64,000 nt of DNA, from assembly GCA_003611805.1 (NCBI GenBank), contig RAYM01000010.1:1-64000 (forward strand), given 5' to 3'. The first letter of the stretch is position 1; the number at the start of each line of letters is the position of its first letter. Under the pieces are notes generated by a model, which was given only the letters and a program-made list of their open reading frames with translations, had not been told where the DNA came from and ran no database searches. A program made the translations under genes and the position numbers. Positions 53,600 to 60,312 of the stretch are shown one piece after another. This DNA is from a bacterium 1xD42-87. GTDB lineage: Bacteria > Bacillota > Clostridia > Lachnospirales > Lachnospiraceae.

Positions 53600-54124
53600 T
53601 CACTCAAACTTTACCATCCCAATATAGGGCAGGTTGCGGTACTTCTGGTCATAATCCAGACCGTATCCCACCACAAATTCATCCGGAATCTCAAAACCCG
53701 TGTAATCCACTTTCACATCCACCACACGTCTGTCCGGCTTGTCTAACAGTGTGCAGAGCCTTACATCCGCAGCTCCCCTGCTTCGCAGCATGTCCAGCAG
53801 ATAGCTCAGTGTCCGCCCGGAATCCACAATATCTTCAATCACAATCACATGCCTGTCCTTCAAGGGTTCATCCAGATCTTTCACAATCCTTACCACACCG
53901 CTTGACTTGGTATCCCCGCCATAACTGGACACTGACATGAAATCAATAGACACAGGCACCGTAACGCGTTTTGCCAGTTCACACATAAAAAAGCTGCCGC
54001 CTTTTAATACGCACACCATATGCACCTGTCTGCCGGCATAATCTCTGGAAATCTGATCTCCGATTTCCTGAATCCGCCTGTCAATCTCTTCCTCCGTCAA
54101 CAATACTTCTATCCGTTCCGCCAT
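53600..54124 (-). CDS. hpt: Hypoxanthine phosphoribosyltransferase
   Basis: 174 residues. The PRPP-binding loop V-I-V-I-E-D-I-V-D-S-G-R-T-L lies near 95-108, and the family N-terminal segment V-C-V-L-K-G-G-S-F-F near 42. It salvages hypoxanthine and guanine. The ATG at 54124 lies inside the 3' end of tilS, preceded by GAGGAGGAAG, and the genes overlap by 44 bp. The gene order tilS-hpt-ftsH is conserved in Firmicutes. Confidence 0.95.
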   Translation of the reverse strand: MAERIEVLLTEEEIDRRIQEIGDQISRDYAGRQVHMVCVLKGGSFFMCELAKRVTVPVSIDFMSVSSYGGDTKSSGVVRIVKDLDEPLKDRHVIVIEDIVDSGRTLSYLLDMLRSRGAADVRLCTLLDKPDRRVVDVKVDYTGFEIPDEFVVGYGLDYDQKYRNLPYIGMVKFE

Positions 54125-55682
54125 AGCTTCCTCCTCTTAGACGTACCTCCAGGATACGTCTTGTGTTTTTCTCCACCCGGTACTGTCTGCTTACACGGTG
54201 CCCAGGCACCCAGAGAATATGGGCACCGTCCGCCAGCAGATACATACTGTCCCGTTTCGCCTTCGGGATTTTTTCATTAATCATATACTGCTTTACAGAC
54301 TGGGTATGAAGTGCATCGTCTATCGTAAGATAATCTCCCTGCCTTCTGGTCCGCAGGAATAAAGACGTAGTTATTTTATCATAATCAAACCATTTCGTAT
54401 ATCTATTTTCGGGAATATTTTGTTCCTTTCTGTAGAAAAAAGACGCTGCCGGCAAAAAAGCCGCCTCCCACAGAATAAATGTAAAACCTCCCGTACCGGG
54501 CACTTCAAACTCTGCCGCAATGCCCGGCGTAAGCGCAGACTCTGCCACACAGATTTCCGGCAGGGTCCCCGGAGCCACCGCCAAACTGTCCCCGTCCCCC
54601 ACCTGCTGCCCTGTATCGCTGTCCGTTTCTGCCGTCCGTCTTAAGTACAGCAAATCATACTCTTTGACGGCACGGATGCCGTATGGCAGGGAAAGCTCCT
54701 TGCTGCCCTTCTTCTCCGTCAGGTTCATCAGACCCGCGATATGGCGCGCGGTGATATCCTTCCGATAAGGTGTCATCCTCTCAAGCGCCCGCAAAAGGAT
54801 ACGCTTTCGCATCACCACATCCTCAGCGCAAAACCCGCCTAGCTCTATTTCTATTTTCCCGTACAAATTCCCGATTTCTTCAGCTGCACCTATGTCTTTA
54901 CTGCCGCCGGATTTTCTTTCTACATCCTCCCGCACGTAAAGGTCATAAATCCTGTCTGTTTCCCGCGCCAGATAGTTCTCGGTTTCCTCCAAAATATCAG
55001 CCAATTCGCCCATATGCGAAACCGCCCCGCTGCAGATTTCGCGTTGTGCAAAAGGCAGTATGTGATGCCGGATTTTGTTGCGGATATATACATCTTCCCT
55101 GTTAGTGCTGTCCTCCTGCCAGTCGAGCCCTACCTCCGCCAGATAGGCTTCAATCTGCTCGCGGCTTACACATAAAAGAGGACGGATGACCGATTCCCTG
55201 ACCGGACGGATAGCGGAAAGACCCTTTATGCCGCTGCCCCGAAACATATGAAAAAGCATGGTTTCCGCCCTGTCGTCCGCATTGTGCGCAACTGCAATTC
55301 TGCCCTTGCCCCCAGCCTTCATCTCTGCGAGAACTTCCTGAAACACCTGATAGCGAAGCAGACGCCCCGCCTCCTCCTGAGACAGCTTACGCGACGCCGC
55401 ATAACCAGCCATATCCACTTCTCGCAGATAGAAAGGAATCCCCCACCGTCCGCAAAGTTTTTCCACAAATGCAGCATCCTCTCCTGCTTCCGCGCGCAGA
55501 CCGTGATTCACATGCACCACTGCCAGCCGGAACGGGATCTCCCTTTGCACCCGTGTCAGCAAATGCAGCATGCAGACCGAATCCGCGCCGCCGGAAACGC
55601 CGGCTGCAACGCAGTCTCCCAGTTCCACCATACCATGGGCTTTTATATATTTTTTTACTTTCTTATAAAGATTATCTTTCAT
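54081..55682 (-). CDS. tilS: tRNA(Ile)-lysidine synthetase
   Basis: 533 residues. The PP-loop ATPase motif S-G-G-A-D-S-V-C-M near residue 30 adenylates C34 of tRNA-Ile. The TilS substrate-binding and C-terminal domains follow. C-terminal R-T-R-R-Q-G-D-Y-L and T-Q-S-V-K-Q-Y-M-I-N-E-K-I-P-K match the family. The enzyme converts the anticodon cytidine to lysidine. It is longer than many relatives (about 430-480) owing to an insertion near 240-260 and a C-terminal extension. Confidence 0.94.
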   Translation of the reverse strand: MKDNLYKKVKKYIKAHGMVELGDCVAAGVSGGADSVCMLHLLTRVQREIPFRLAVVHVNHGLRAEAGEDAAFVEKLCGRWGIPFYLREVDMAGYAASRKLSQEEAGRLLRYQVFQEVLAEMKAGGKGRIAVAHNADDRAETMLFHMFRGSGIKGLSAIRPVRESVIRPLLCVSREQIEAYLAEVGLDWQEDSTNREDVYIRNKIRHHILPFAQREICSGAVSHMGELADILEETENYLARETDRIYDLYVREDVERKSGGSKDIGAAEEIGNLYGKIEIELGGFCAEDVVMRKRILLRALERMTPYRKDITARHIAGLMNLTEKKGSKELSLPYGIRAVKEYDLLYLRRTAETDSDTGQQVGDGDSLAVAPGTLPEICVAESALTPGIAAEFEVPGTGGFTFILWEAAFLPAASFFYRKEQNIPENRYTKWFDYDKITTSLFLRTRRQGDYLTIDDALHTQSVKQYMINEKIPKAKRDSMYLLADGAHILWVPGHRVSRQYRVEKNTRRILEVRLRGGSYGGTDRSIVDGGRD

Positions 55683-55743
55683 CCTTCGCCTGTCCGTCTG
55701 CCGTTTCCAATCAAAGGAACACTGATTTTAAATCACCGTTTCC

Positions 55744-56976
55744 CTAAAGGGAACCCTCCTGGTCCCAGATCCCCGTCACAAGCACCGTCATATCGTCCCG
55801 AATCCGCCCCCGGCTCTGTCCGATCGCGTAAGCAAGAATCTGATTCGCAATCTCCCCCGGGTTGTTGTATTCCATCCTTCCGATAATCTCCGGCAGCGCC
55901 TCCTCGCCAATGCCTTCTGAGAGCGCATCAAGCACCCCATCGGAAAGCATGATTATATAATCTCCGCTCTGCAGCGTCCGATTCTGGATTTCCGGCGTCA
56001 TCTGCCAGAAGACCCCCAGTGGCAGATTCCTTGAGGAAAGCCTGTCCACCAGCCGCCCCCTTTTGATATAAGTGCTCGCCGCCCCCACCTTTACAAACTC
56101 ACAGGTTCCCGTATAAAGATCGATATCGCAGATATCCAACGTGGACATAACCTGTTCCTGTCCTGCTGCCGCCATCGCCCCGTTTACCATCTGCACGGCA
56201 GGTTCCTTACCAAATCCCGCCTCCAGAAGACGCTCCATCATCTCGATCACCCGGCTTGATTCCCGGCGAGCCTCTTCTCCAGAACCGACGCCGTCCGAGA
56301 GCAGCATCAGAATCCGCCCAGTATCCGACTCAAAAAAGGAATAGCTGTCTCCCGACACTTTCTCCGTCTCCTTCACCGCCTTGGCAAAACCTGTCAGCAG
56401 ATGATAGGGCGGCTCTTCCAAAAAATAATAGGCATTATACTCCGCCGCCAGATATGCCGGCGTATTTTTCGCCGCGCAAAGCCTGCGGTTCATTGCCACA
56501 GATATATAATCCGCCACATCCTCCGTGGAAATATATTCCGACTCCCCAAAACGTGCATGCCTGCCGCCTTCATATCTCATAACAAGGCTGATCTCCCGAT
56601 GCCCGTCCTCGTGTTCCAGTTCCAGAAAATCTTTCAGTACAATACCCGACTCCCGAAGCAGCGCCGCCATCTGCTTATATTTTCGTTCTCCCATGGGACG
56701 GCAGCGACATGTTTCTCTGGCTGTCACCGCCAGGATATGCGCCATCTCCTTCAGATGCTCCGCCAGAAGCTCCTGGCTTTCCTGCAAGCGCCTCCTGCAG
56801 AGATATTCCTGCCTGTCCGCAGGTTCTTCCCCGGAAGGCTTGTCCTTCTCCCGGCTTTCCTCAAACAAGTCCGCCAGATCCCGGAAAGACTCGGCATAAG
56901 CTAACAACTTCTGCCTTCCATACTCGGGTATCACATCTATCCTGTCATCTTCCCTTACGCTTGTCCGTCTTTTCAT
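55744..56976 (-). CDS. SpoIIE-like PP2C phosphatase
   Basis: 410 residues from the ATG at 56976 (GGAGGCGG upstream). The C-terminal PP2C/SpoIIE phosphatase domain (about 190-405) has the metal-site acidic residues in L-M-L-L-S-D-G-V-G-S-G and I-I-M-L-S-D-G-V-L-D-A. The N-terminal 180 residues correspond to the SpoIIE regulatory region. Unlike Bacillus SpoIIE (about 820 residues), no membrane helices are seen. It may dephosphorylate an anti-anti-sigma factor during sporulation. Confidence 0.85.
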   Translation of the reverse strand: MKRRTSVREDDRIDVIPEYGRQKLLAYAESFRDLADLFEESREKDKPSGEEPADRQEYLCRRRLQESQELLAEHLKEMAHILAVTARETCRCRPMGERKYKQMAALLRESGIVLKDFLELEHEDGHREISLVMRYEGGRHARFGESEYISTEDVADYISVAMNRRLCAAKNTPAYLAAEYNAYYFLEEPPYHLLTGFAKAVKETEKVSGDSYSFFESDTGRILMLLSDGVGSGEEARRESSRVIEMMERLLEAGFGKEPAVQMVNGAMAAAGQEQVMSTLDICDIDLYTGTCEFVKVGAASTYIKRGRLVDRLSSRNLPLGVFWQMTPEIQNRTLQSGDYIIMLSDGVLDALSEGIGEEALPEIIGRMEYNNPGEIANQILAYAIGQSRGRIRDDMTVLVTGIWDQEGSL

Positions 56977-57084
56977 CACACACCGCCTCCCAATATACGT
57001 CAACACCGCCTGTCCGGGTAAAGCAAAAAAGCCCGCAAAACCCGTCTTACACATATATATGAAAAGTTGATGTGTTTTATTCCA

Positions 57085-57116
57085 AAAATCGAGTAGGAGA
57101 AATTTTCCCCTACTCG
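57085..57116 (-). terminator. divIC-type gene terminator
   Basis: CGAGTAGG (57090-57097) pairs with CCTACTCG (57109-57116). On the minus strand it is followed by ATTTTTGG (57082-57089), 15 bp after the divIC-like stop. This would separate yab/divIC from the spoIIE-like gene. Confidence 0.75.
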
Positions 57117-57130
57117 CAGTCTACATTTAT

Positions 57131-57436
57131 TTATTTTTCATCCTTAAAAATAATTTCGCCCTCATACACCAGACCCAGCTTTTCCTTCGCCACTTCCTCG
57201 ACGAATTTCTTGGTCTGCGTATACTTTCCATACTCTTCAATTTCCGCGGATCTTGCCTCTTCTGCTTCTATTTCCCGGAGCAGCGCCTCTTCCCTGTCCA
57301 TATAAAACTGGCGCTTCTCCCGCAGCTCCACACTCTTAAAAGTAACCACCAGCATCATCATCAACACTACGGTAGTAACTAAAAGCATGGCCAGCCTGTT
57401 CTGACGTCTTTTACGATATGCTGCTTTTCTTGCCAT
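57131..57436 (-). CDS. divIC: Septum formation initiator, DivIC/FtsB family
   Basis: About 101 residues from the ATG at 57436. A basic start (M-A-R-K-A-A-Y-R-K-R-R) is followed by one membrane helix (about 15-35) and an extracellular coiled coil (about 40-75) with R-E-E-A-L-L-R-E-I-E-A-E-E. The ending V-A-K-E-K-L-G-L-V matches the family. It stabilises the divisome with DivIB/FtsL. A GTG at 57460 could also be the start, with a weak site. It sits in the usual position after yabQ. Confidence 0.88.
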   Translation of the reverse strand: MARKAAYRKRRQNRLAMLLVTTVVLMMMLVVTFKSVELREKRQFYMDREEALLREIEAEEARSAEIEEYGKYTQTKKFVEEVAKEKLGLVYEGEIIFKDEK

Positions 57437-57466
57437 GCCCCGAAATTTGCCCCTCTCCACCGCCTG

Positions 57467-57955
57467 TTAATGTTTACATAAAACCATTCTAATGGTTTTT
57501 ATAAAAGCCGTCAACCGTTTTTTAATAAATTCTTTACACTTTTTCAATTTCTTTCCCAGACAAAGAACAAACGTTTTCCCCGCAAAAATCAGGGATTTCA
57601 GGGGTTTTAGCACAATTTGTAGGAGGCGAAAAATGAACCACATGATCTTGTGCAGACACGTTGACATAACATGTACAAACGCATCCCGGACAATGATTTT
57701 ATAAAAAAACATACCGACTGTGGCGCCAAGCACCGCGAACCACCGCAGTGTCCCGTCGTTCTCCCTGTAAAGCATGTAGAAAACGCCGATCCCGCAGGTG
57801 AGCCAGAATAAAAGATCCTCTGCCGACATCAGCGCCGTCCCATGTCTGAAAAGCTTGCGGAGTACGCGAATCCAGTCATAAACAAAGGTGATGACCAGTC
57901 CCATAAGGACAGAATGTGTAAAAAAAGTAAGCTCCTGCACGATCTCCCGGCTCAT
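57467..57955 (-). CDS. yabQ: Spore cortex biosynthesis protein YabQ
   Basis: 162 residues with three or four membrane helices in the first 100 residues and a basic, Lys-rich C-terminus. The N-terminal E-L-T-F-F-T-H-S-V-L-M-G and D-W-I-R-V-L-R-K-L match the YabQ family. In Bacillus YabQ is needed for spore cortex formation in the mother cell. It follows yabP by 22 bp. Confidence 0.9.
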   Translation of the reverse strand: MSREIVQELTFFTHSVLMGLVITFVYDWIRVLRKLFRHGTALMSAEDLLFWLTCGIGVFYMLYRENDGTLRWFAVLGATVGMFFYKIIVRDAFVHVMSTCLHKIMWFIFRLLQIVLKPLKSLIFAGKTFVLCLGKKLKKCKEFIKKRLTAFIKTIRMVLCKH

Positions 57956-57977
57956 ATCTTACCCATCTCCCACTTTG

Positions 57978-58268
57978 TTACTTGAACAGTCTCGCCAGCA
58001 GGGACTCCCCTTTCGCTCCGTACCCCGCGGTTTCCGAGTAAGTAAAACTGTCAATCCGTCCGTCGATATCCACTTCGCCCTTATCCAGAGAAAGCCTGCT
58101 GACATGCAGCTCGCCGCCTCGTATCATCAGCATGCCCTGTTCAGTCTCCAGCAGAATTTCATTAACATCAAAGGAAAGCACATCATTTACACCTGTCAGT
58201 GCACAAGTTCTTCTGCCCGTAAGCATCAGCTTATGCGGTCGCTTGCCGCCGCTATTCAGATCTTCCAT
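57978..58268 (-). CDS. yabP: Sporulation protein YabP
   Basis: 96 residues with the YabP/YqfC pattern: L-T-G-R-R-T-C-A-L-T-G-V-N-D-V-L-S-F-D and G-E-V-D-I-D-G-R-I-D. It is required with YabQ for cortex assembly in Bacillus. It lies 22 bp upstream of yabQ in the conserved sporulation block. Confidence 0.92.
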   Translation of the reverse strand: MEDLNSGGKRPHKLMLTGRRTCALTGVNDVLSFDVNEILLETEQGMLMIRGGELHVSRLSLDKGEVDIDGRIDSFTYSETAGYGAKGESLLARLFK

Positions 58269-58345
58269 ACACGACCTCCTATACCATAAGTATGGTATTG
58301 ATTCAGTGTATGTCTGCTTTTCTCAAAATATGCCTTTTCCGCATT

Positions 58346-58588
58346 CTATGTGAGGTAACGGAACAGCTCTTTCGCCTCCTCCTTGCGCACCGTCTCCTGC
58401 ACGTCGAGAACTTCCACCTTTACCTCTTTGTTGCCAAACTGTATTGTAATCACATCCCCCGCTTTCACGTTAGCGGACGCTTTTGCCGGCCTGTCGTTAA
58501 TGAAAACCCTGCCGGCATCACATGCCTCGTTCGCCACCGTGCGGCGTTTGATTAACCTTGAAACCTTTAAATATTTGTCCAGTCGCAT
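58346..58588 (-). CDS. rqcP: S4-domain RNA-binding protein RqcP (YabO/HslR-like)
   Basis: 80 residues, one S4 domain: M-R-L-D-K-Y-L-K-V-S-R-L-I-K-R-R-T-V-A and G-R-V-F-I-N-D-R-P-A-K. RqcP acts with RqcH in alanine tailing of stalled nascent chains. AAGGAGG precedes the ATG. It lies between hup and yabP, matching Firmicute synteny. Confidence 0.93.
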   Translation of the reverse strand: MRLDKYLKVSRLIKRRTVANEACDAGRVFINDRPAKASANVKAGDVITIQFGNKEVKVEVLDVQETVRKEEAKELFRYLT

Positions 58589-58650
58589 GTTAACCTCCTT
58601 GTCAGAACAGTTTATACTGCTTTTTCACTCAATTCTTCATAAATATAGAA

Positions 58651-58677
58651 AGACCCGTATGCCGTGCATACAGGTCT
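58651..58677 (-). terminator. Hairpin after hup
   Basis: AGACC-c-GTATGC (58651-58662) pairs with GCATAC-a-GGTCT (58666-58677). The minus strand continues TTCTATATTT, a weak T-run. It is a probable partial terminator between hup and rqcP, 20 bp past the hup stop. Confidence 0.6.
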
Positions 58678-58698
58678 TATCTGTCTCCGAAAATTTAA

Positions 58699-58974
58699 TT
58701 ATGCGTTAAGCATATCCTTTAAAGCCTTACCAGCCTTAAACTTAGGAGCCTTGGATGCAGCAATCTTCATAACAGCGCCGCTCTGGGGATTTCTGCCCTC
58801 TCTGGCTGCTCTCTTGGAAACTTCAAAGGTACCGAAACCAACTAACTGTACCTTGCCGTCTTTCTTCAGCTCGTCAGCAACTACGTCCGTAAATGCCTTT
58901 AAAGCCTTTTCTGCATCTTTCTTAGATAAGCCTGCCTGATCAGCCATTGCTGCTACTAACTCTGTCTTGTTCAT
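58699..58974 (-). CDS. hup: HU-family DNA-binding protein
   Basis: 91 residues. The HU fold motif G-F-G-T-F-E-V-S-K-R-A-A-R-E-G-R-N-P-Q-S-G is near 47-67, including the DNA-contact arm and its Pro. It compacts and bends DNA as a dimer. GAGGAGGAG precedes the ATG. It has its own consensus promoter (59044-59072). Confidence 0.96.
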   Translation of the reverse strand: MNKTELVAAMADQAGLSKKDAEKALKAFTDVVADELKKDGKVQLVGFGTFEVSKRAAREGRNPQSGAVMKIAASKAPKFKAGKALKDMLNA

Positions 58975-59043
58975 TTGAACTCCTCCTCTTAAAATGAGTT
59001 ATCGTATTATTTTTAGGTCTCTCTCGAAAACCGTCTATACATA

Positions 59044-59072
59044 TTTATATCTGCTTTTACCTGGCATGTCAA
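59044..59072 (-). promoter_or_regulatory. hup promoter
   Basis: TTGACA (59067-59072), 17 nt, TATAAA (59044-59049), about 70 bp upstream of the hup ATG. The -35 lies directly after the mazG terminator T-run. Confidence 0.85.
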
Positions 59073-59074
59073 GC

Positions 59075-59101
59075 AAAAAATGCCTTTTTTACGGCATTTT
59101 T
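59075..59101 (-). terminator. mazG terminator
   Basis: AAAAATGCC (59076-59084) pairs with GGCATTTTT (59093-59101). On the minus strand the stem ends in TTTTTT (59075-59080). It is 71 bp past the mazG stop. Confidence 0.85.
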
Positions 59102-59171
59102 CGGGTTTGTACAGCTTCCGCTTTCACCGTTAGGCCCAGATTTATCAAATTATATCTTATTGTCAGAAAAT

Positions 59172-59876
59172 TCATTCATATTTGTCAATTAAATCCTCTA
59201 TTCGGTCCGCTAACGCCTGTTCCTGCGGAATTTTCGCAATTCTTGCAACATCGCTGATCCGCAAAAGCAGCTCGGATAAAACAGCCTCTGTTTCTTTGCG
59301 ATCCGCCTGCGGCTCACAGCGCCTTAACGCCTCCGCCAGCTCACAGATGGCAGCCGTGTCCTGTTCAAAAGTGCTGCCCTTCTCATAGTGCTTATCTATC
59401 TTTTTCAGGACTTTGACCGCTCTGGTCAAAGATGGAAGCTCTTTCGGAATTTCCCTCAGGGGCGATTCCACCCAATCCTTATCCTTTTTCTCCTCTTTCT
59501 TAATCTCCTCCCAGTTCACAAGCACCTCATCGGGTGTATCGGCGCTGCCCGTTCCGAAAACATGGGGATGGCGCCGCACCATTTTACGGCTGACCTCGTT
59601 TACCACGTCCTTCATGGTAAACAGCCCCTCCTCAGAAGCAATCTGGGCATGCATGACAACCTGCAGGAGCACGTCCCCAAGCTCCTCAACCATATTTTCG
59701 GGATTTCCGGTCTTATTGTAAATACGGATGGAGGCAAGCAGCTCCGCCGCCTCCTCCATCATGCACGGTTTTAAGCTGTCATGGGTCTGCACCTTATCCC
59801 AGGGGCAGCCGTTTTCGCTGCGAAGTGCTGCTATGATTTCCAAAAATTCCTCGTAGGTGTATTGTTTTTCTGACAT
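59172..59876 (-). CDS. mazG: MazG-family nucleoside triphosphate pyrophosphohydrolase
   Basis: 234 residues from the ATG at 59876 (AAGGAG upstream). The MazG signature C-P-W-D-K-V-Q-T-H-D-S-L, then E-E-A-A-E-L-L-A-S-I and E-E-L-G-D-V-L-L-Q-V-V-M-H-A supply the Glu/Asp metal ligands. It hydrolyses NTPs to NMPs and PPi, cleaning non-canonical nucleotides. One MazG domain is clear, and the C-terminal half is diverged. An upstream in-frame ATG has no good site. It follows the antitoxin relic directly. Confidence 0.92.
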   Translation of the reverse strand: MSEKQYTYEEFLEIIAALRSENGCPWDKVQTHDSLKPCMMEEAAELLASIRIYNKTGNPENMVEELGDVLLQVVMHAQIASEEGLFTMKDVVNEVSRKMVRRHPHVFGTGSADTPDEVLVNWEEIKKEEKKDKDWVESPLREIPKELPSLTRAVKVLKKIDKHYEKGSTFEQDTAAICELAEALRRCEPQADRKETEAVLSELLLRISDVARIAKIPQEQALADRIEDLIDKYE

Positions 59877-59898
59877 ATGCGCTCCTTCTGAAATATAC

Positions 59899-59943
59899 TT
59901 AATCAATAATGTCCCTGGCTCTGCCTTCCCACAGCAGCCACAT
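59899..59943 (-). other. 14-codon ORF overlapping the antitoxin relic stop
   Basis: A TGATG junction (59941-59945) links the antitoxin relic stop to a short open frame starting M-W-L-L-W-E-G-R-A-R. In RelB-type operons the toxin gene often starts here. Only 14 codons remain. Whether it is toxin debris cannot be shown. Confidence 0.2.
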
Positions 59944-60130
59944 CAATCTTCCATCTCCGCAAGTTCATGCACTTCAAAATGCGTCTTTCCTTGCGCAACA
60001 TCCTGAGCGATTCTCTCTAAATAACGCCTATTGCTTTCAGAATAAAACGGATCTACACTGACATCAAAAGGAATCCTTTTTTTCACGGCTTACTTTCTTT
60101 GCAAAAATTTACGTTTACCGCCTGTGCCAT
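59943..60130 (-). pseudogene. RelB/DinJ-family antitoxin pseudogene
   Basis: The ATG at 60130 gives M-A-Q-A-V-N-V-N-F, the usual start of RelB/DinJ antitoxins, and then a frame change. In the shifted frame F-A-K-K-V-S-R-E is read, and after a second shift at a seven-base T-run (60077-60083) comes K-R-I-P-F-D-V-S-V-D-P-F-Y-S-E-S-N and a typical toxin-neutralising tail ending E-M-E-D. Relative to the family, about 25 residues of the dimerisation/DNA-binding helix region are missing. One base too many in the T-run explains the second shift. The promoter is intact. No toxin gene remains beyond a possible 14-codon stub. Confidence 0.75.
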
Positions 60131-60156
60131 ATTTAATGCTTTCTAAATGATAATTT

Positions 60157-60185
60157 ATTATATACTGACCCGACATAATAAACAA
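60157..60185 (-). promoter_or_regulatory. Promoter of the antitoxin relic
   Basis: TTGTTT (60180-60185), 17 nt, TATAAT (60157-60162). An ATAAT-aa-ATTAT inverted repeat overlaps the -10 and could have been the autoregulatory operator. Confidence 0.55.
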
Positions 60186-60245
60186 TAATTTTTCCTTAAA
60201 TATCATTACAAATTGAAATAAAATTATCCGCATATGAAATAATCA

Positions 60246-60280
60246 GCGCCCGACCAGGATATATATCCCATATCGGACGC
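60246..60280 (-). terminator. Hairpin after the PEGA gene
   Basis: GCGCCCGA (60246-60253) pairs with TCGGACGC (60273-60280, one mismatch), with an inner GGATAT/ATATCC-type helix. It lies 33 bp past the stop. The T-run is weak. Confidence 0.5.
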
Positions 60281-60312
60281 CTTCTGCTTTAATTAATATA
60301 TGTGCTACGTTT

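Noticed and set aside
55738-55760. TTTCCCT/AGGGAA hairpin between tilS and the spoIIE-like gene as terminator
   Set aside because: No T-run on either strand, and the genes are closely spaced in a conserved operon order.
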